Shown one piece after another: positions 63,347 through 64,000 of a stretch of DNA of 64,000 bases; within the stretch, counting starts at the first letter, position 1, and each line of letters begins with the position of its first letter. Location: contig CP051140.1 in assembly GCA_001592805.2 (NCBI GenBank), forward strand, positions 3,783,501 through 3,847,500, written 5' to 3'. The stretch comes from Peltaster fructicola (Eukaryota > Ascomycota > Dothideomycetes). The notes beneath the pieces were generated by a model. It worked only from the letters and a program-made list of their open reading frames with translations, did not search any database and was not told the DNA's origin. The translations under genes and the position numbers were made by a program.

Positions 63347-64000
63347 CTAGACTTTCCCGCCGTCGTCCTCGTCTTCGAAGAAGCTCAGGATGGCACGAAC
63401 ACCACCTGGTCCGAGGCCGTGTGGTGGATAGCATACTAGAATAGATATCAGTAGAGGGTCATGGTTGCCAAGATGGAACTTACCGTATATCGGGTCTTCT
63501 TGCGCACCAAGCTTTTCTCTGAACTCGCTCTTCGCTGTCAGACGCAGCTCCTTCGCGATAGTCTGGTATGCTTTGCTCAGCACCTTCACTCTTGTGCCGC
63601 GCAGGTTGTGGCCAGGCGTGAACTTGGCCGAAGCACCTCCACCGAATGTCACCGACGTGGCGCCCGTGATGGCTGCAGCCTTCAATGCATGCATGACCAG
63701 GTACTCGATAGCACCTGATGGAGCTCCAGGGAAGTCCAGTGAGAACTTCACCTGCCAGCCATGCTCGTGAGAGAGCTGTGCAAGGATGACCAGACCAGCG
63801 ATCTCACCCTCCTTTGTGGTCGAGTAATGGTACTGTCTGTGAGCAACATCCTGCCATGGGTGTACGTCAGTCAAGTGGACCTGCTTGCCCTTTCGTCCTT
63901 TCAACCAGTCGTCGATTCTAGCCTCGACCTTGGTCTTGATGTCCTCAGGGATAGGTTCACCAATTGGGATATCGTGCAGCTTGATGCCCTCCCTTTCGGC
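63347..64000 (-). CDS. C-terminal DUF2156 domain of a tRNA-dependent sterol aminoacylating enzyme (ErdS/ErgS type), partial
   Basis: The frame runs off the right window edge, so the start is missing. Exons are 63484 to beyond 64000 and 63347-63435. The 48 nt intron (GTAAGT...TTCTAG) is a multiple of three without a stop, so unspliced RNA also stays in frame. About 200 residues are visible. HYSTTKEGEIAGLVILAQLS, KFSLDFPGAPSGAIEYLV, VTFGGGASAKFTPGHN and CYPPHGLGPGGVRAILSFFE match the fungal DUF2156 (GNAT-like) transferase domain. In Aspergillus this domain is fused to an AspRS in ErdS, which makes ergosteryl-aspartate from Asp-tRNA, and occurs alone in ErgS, which uses Gly-tRNA. The window cuts off the decisive N-terminal part, so I cannot choose. 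I lean to ErdS by remembered sequence. Confidence 0.85.
   Translation of the reverse strand, partial: AEREGIKLHDIPIGEPIPEDIKTKVEARIDDWLKGRKGKQVHLTDVHPWQDVAHRQYHYSTTKEGEIAGLVILAQLSHEHGWQVKFSLDFPGAPSGAIEYLVMHALKAAAITGATSVTFGGGASAKFTPGHNLRGTRVKVLSKAYQTIAKELRLTAKSEFREKLGAQEDPIYGKFHLGNHDPLLISILVCYPPHGLGPGGVRAILSFFEDEDDGGKV

Noticed and set aside
1-64000. Mobile elements, viral relics and CRISPR arrays
   Set aside because: No transposase, reverse transcriptase, integrase or capsid-like frames, no long terminal or inverted repeats, and no spaced short repeats were recognised.

Overview
This 64 kb window is nuclear DNA of a filamentous ascomycete (Pezizomycotina). The class is probably Dothideomycetes, but that is an inference from overall gene character and cannot be proved here. 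The evidence for a filamentous ascomycete is: short introns (mostly 42-66 nt) with GTRNGY donors, CTRAC-type branch sites and YAG acceptors; genes on both strands with no operons; and fungal-specific families (HET domain, Pth11/SAT4-type membrane protein, Crh cell-wall transglycosylase, CorA-like protein, GRF finger protein, sterol-aminoacylating DUF2156). I see no rRNA, tRNA, CRISPR array, transposon or viral relic.

Layout. 0-4 kb: the 3' end of the chaperonin subunit gene CCT4 and an EF-hand MscS-like channel. 3.6-8.6 kb: a 5 kb stretch with no supportable gene. 8.6-24.8 kb: a compact housekeeping block with a small cupin, the mitochondrial ornithine/arginine carrier, CGR1, a large unknown Arg/Ser-rich protein, ATP synthase subunit e, dynein intermediate chain, a nitrilase, a CorA-like protein, a modin-like membrane protein and a SAT4-domain protein. 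25.7-36.6 kb: an amino-acid/choline-type permease, a repeat-bearing unknown protein, a HET-domain protein, a histidine phosphatase and an F-box protein. 36.7-49.2 kb: dipeptidyl aminopeptidase (DPP4/DapB), a double GRF-finger protein, a DUF7896-type zinc-finger protein and two unknown proteins. 49.4-64 kb: an enzyme-rich stretch with a short-chain dehydrogenase, a GPI-anchored Crh enzyme, a cytochrome P450, a small membrane protein, a beta-lactamase-fold hydrolase, a dimeric-barrel plus alpha/beta-hydrolase fusion, an AKR7-type reductase and the C-terminal part of a tRNA-dependent DUF2156 transferase (ErdS/ErgS type), cut off by the window end.

Most genes look independent. The last 10 kb could be a metabolic neighbourhood built around a P450 and several hydrolases and reductases next to a sterol-aminoacylation gene, but that is a hypothesis only.

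The observations most worth checking are two genes whose reading frames break at very short GT...AG segments. One is 14 nt, between two GRF fingers; the other is 21 nt and contains the only stop in a long open frame. In both, removing exactly that segment restores one long protein. They may be ultra-short introns, sequencing errors, recoding sites or recent mutations.
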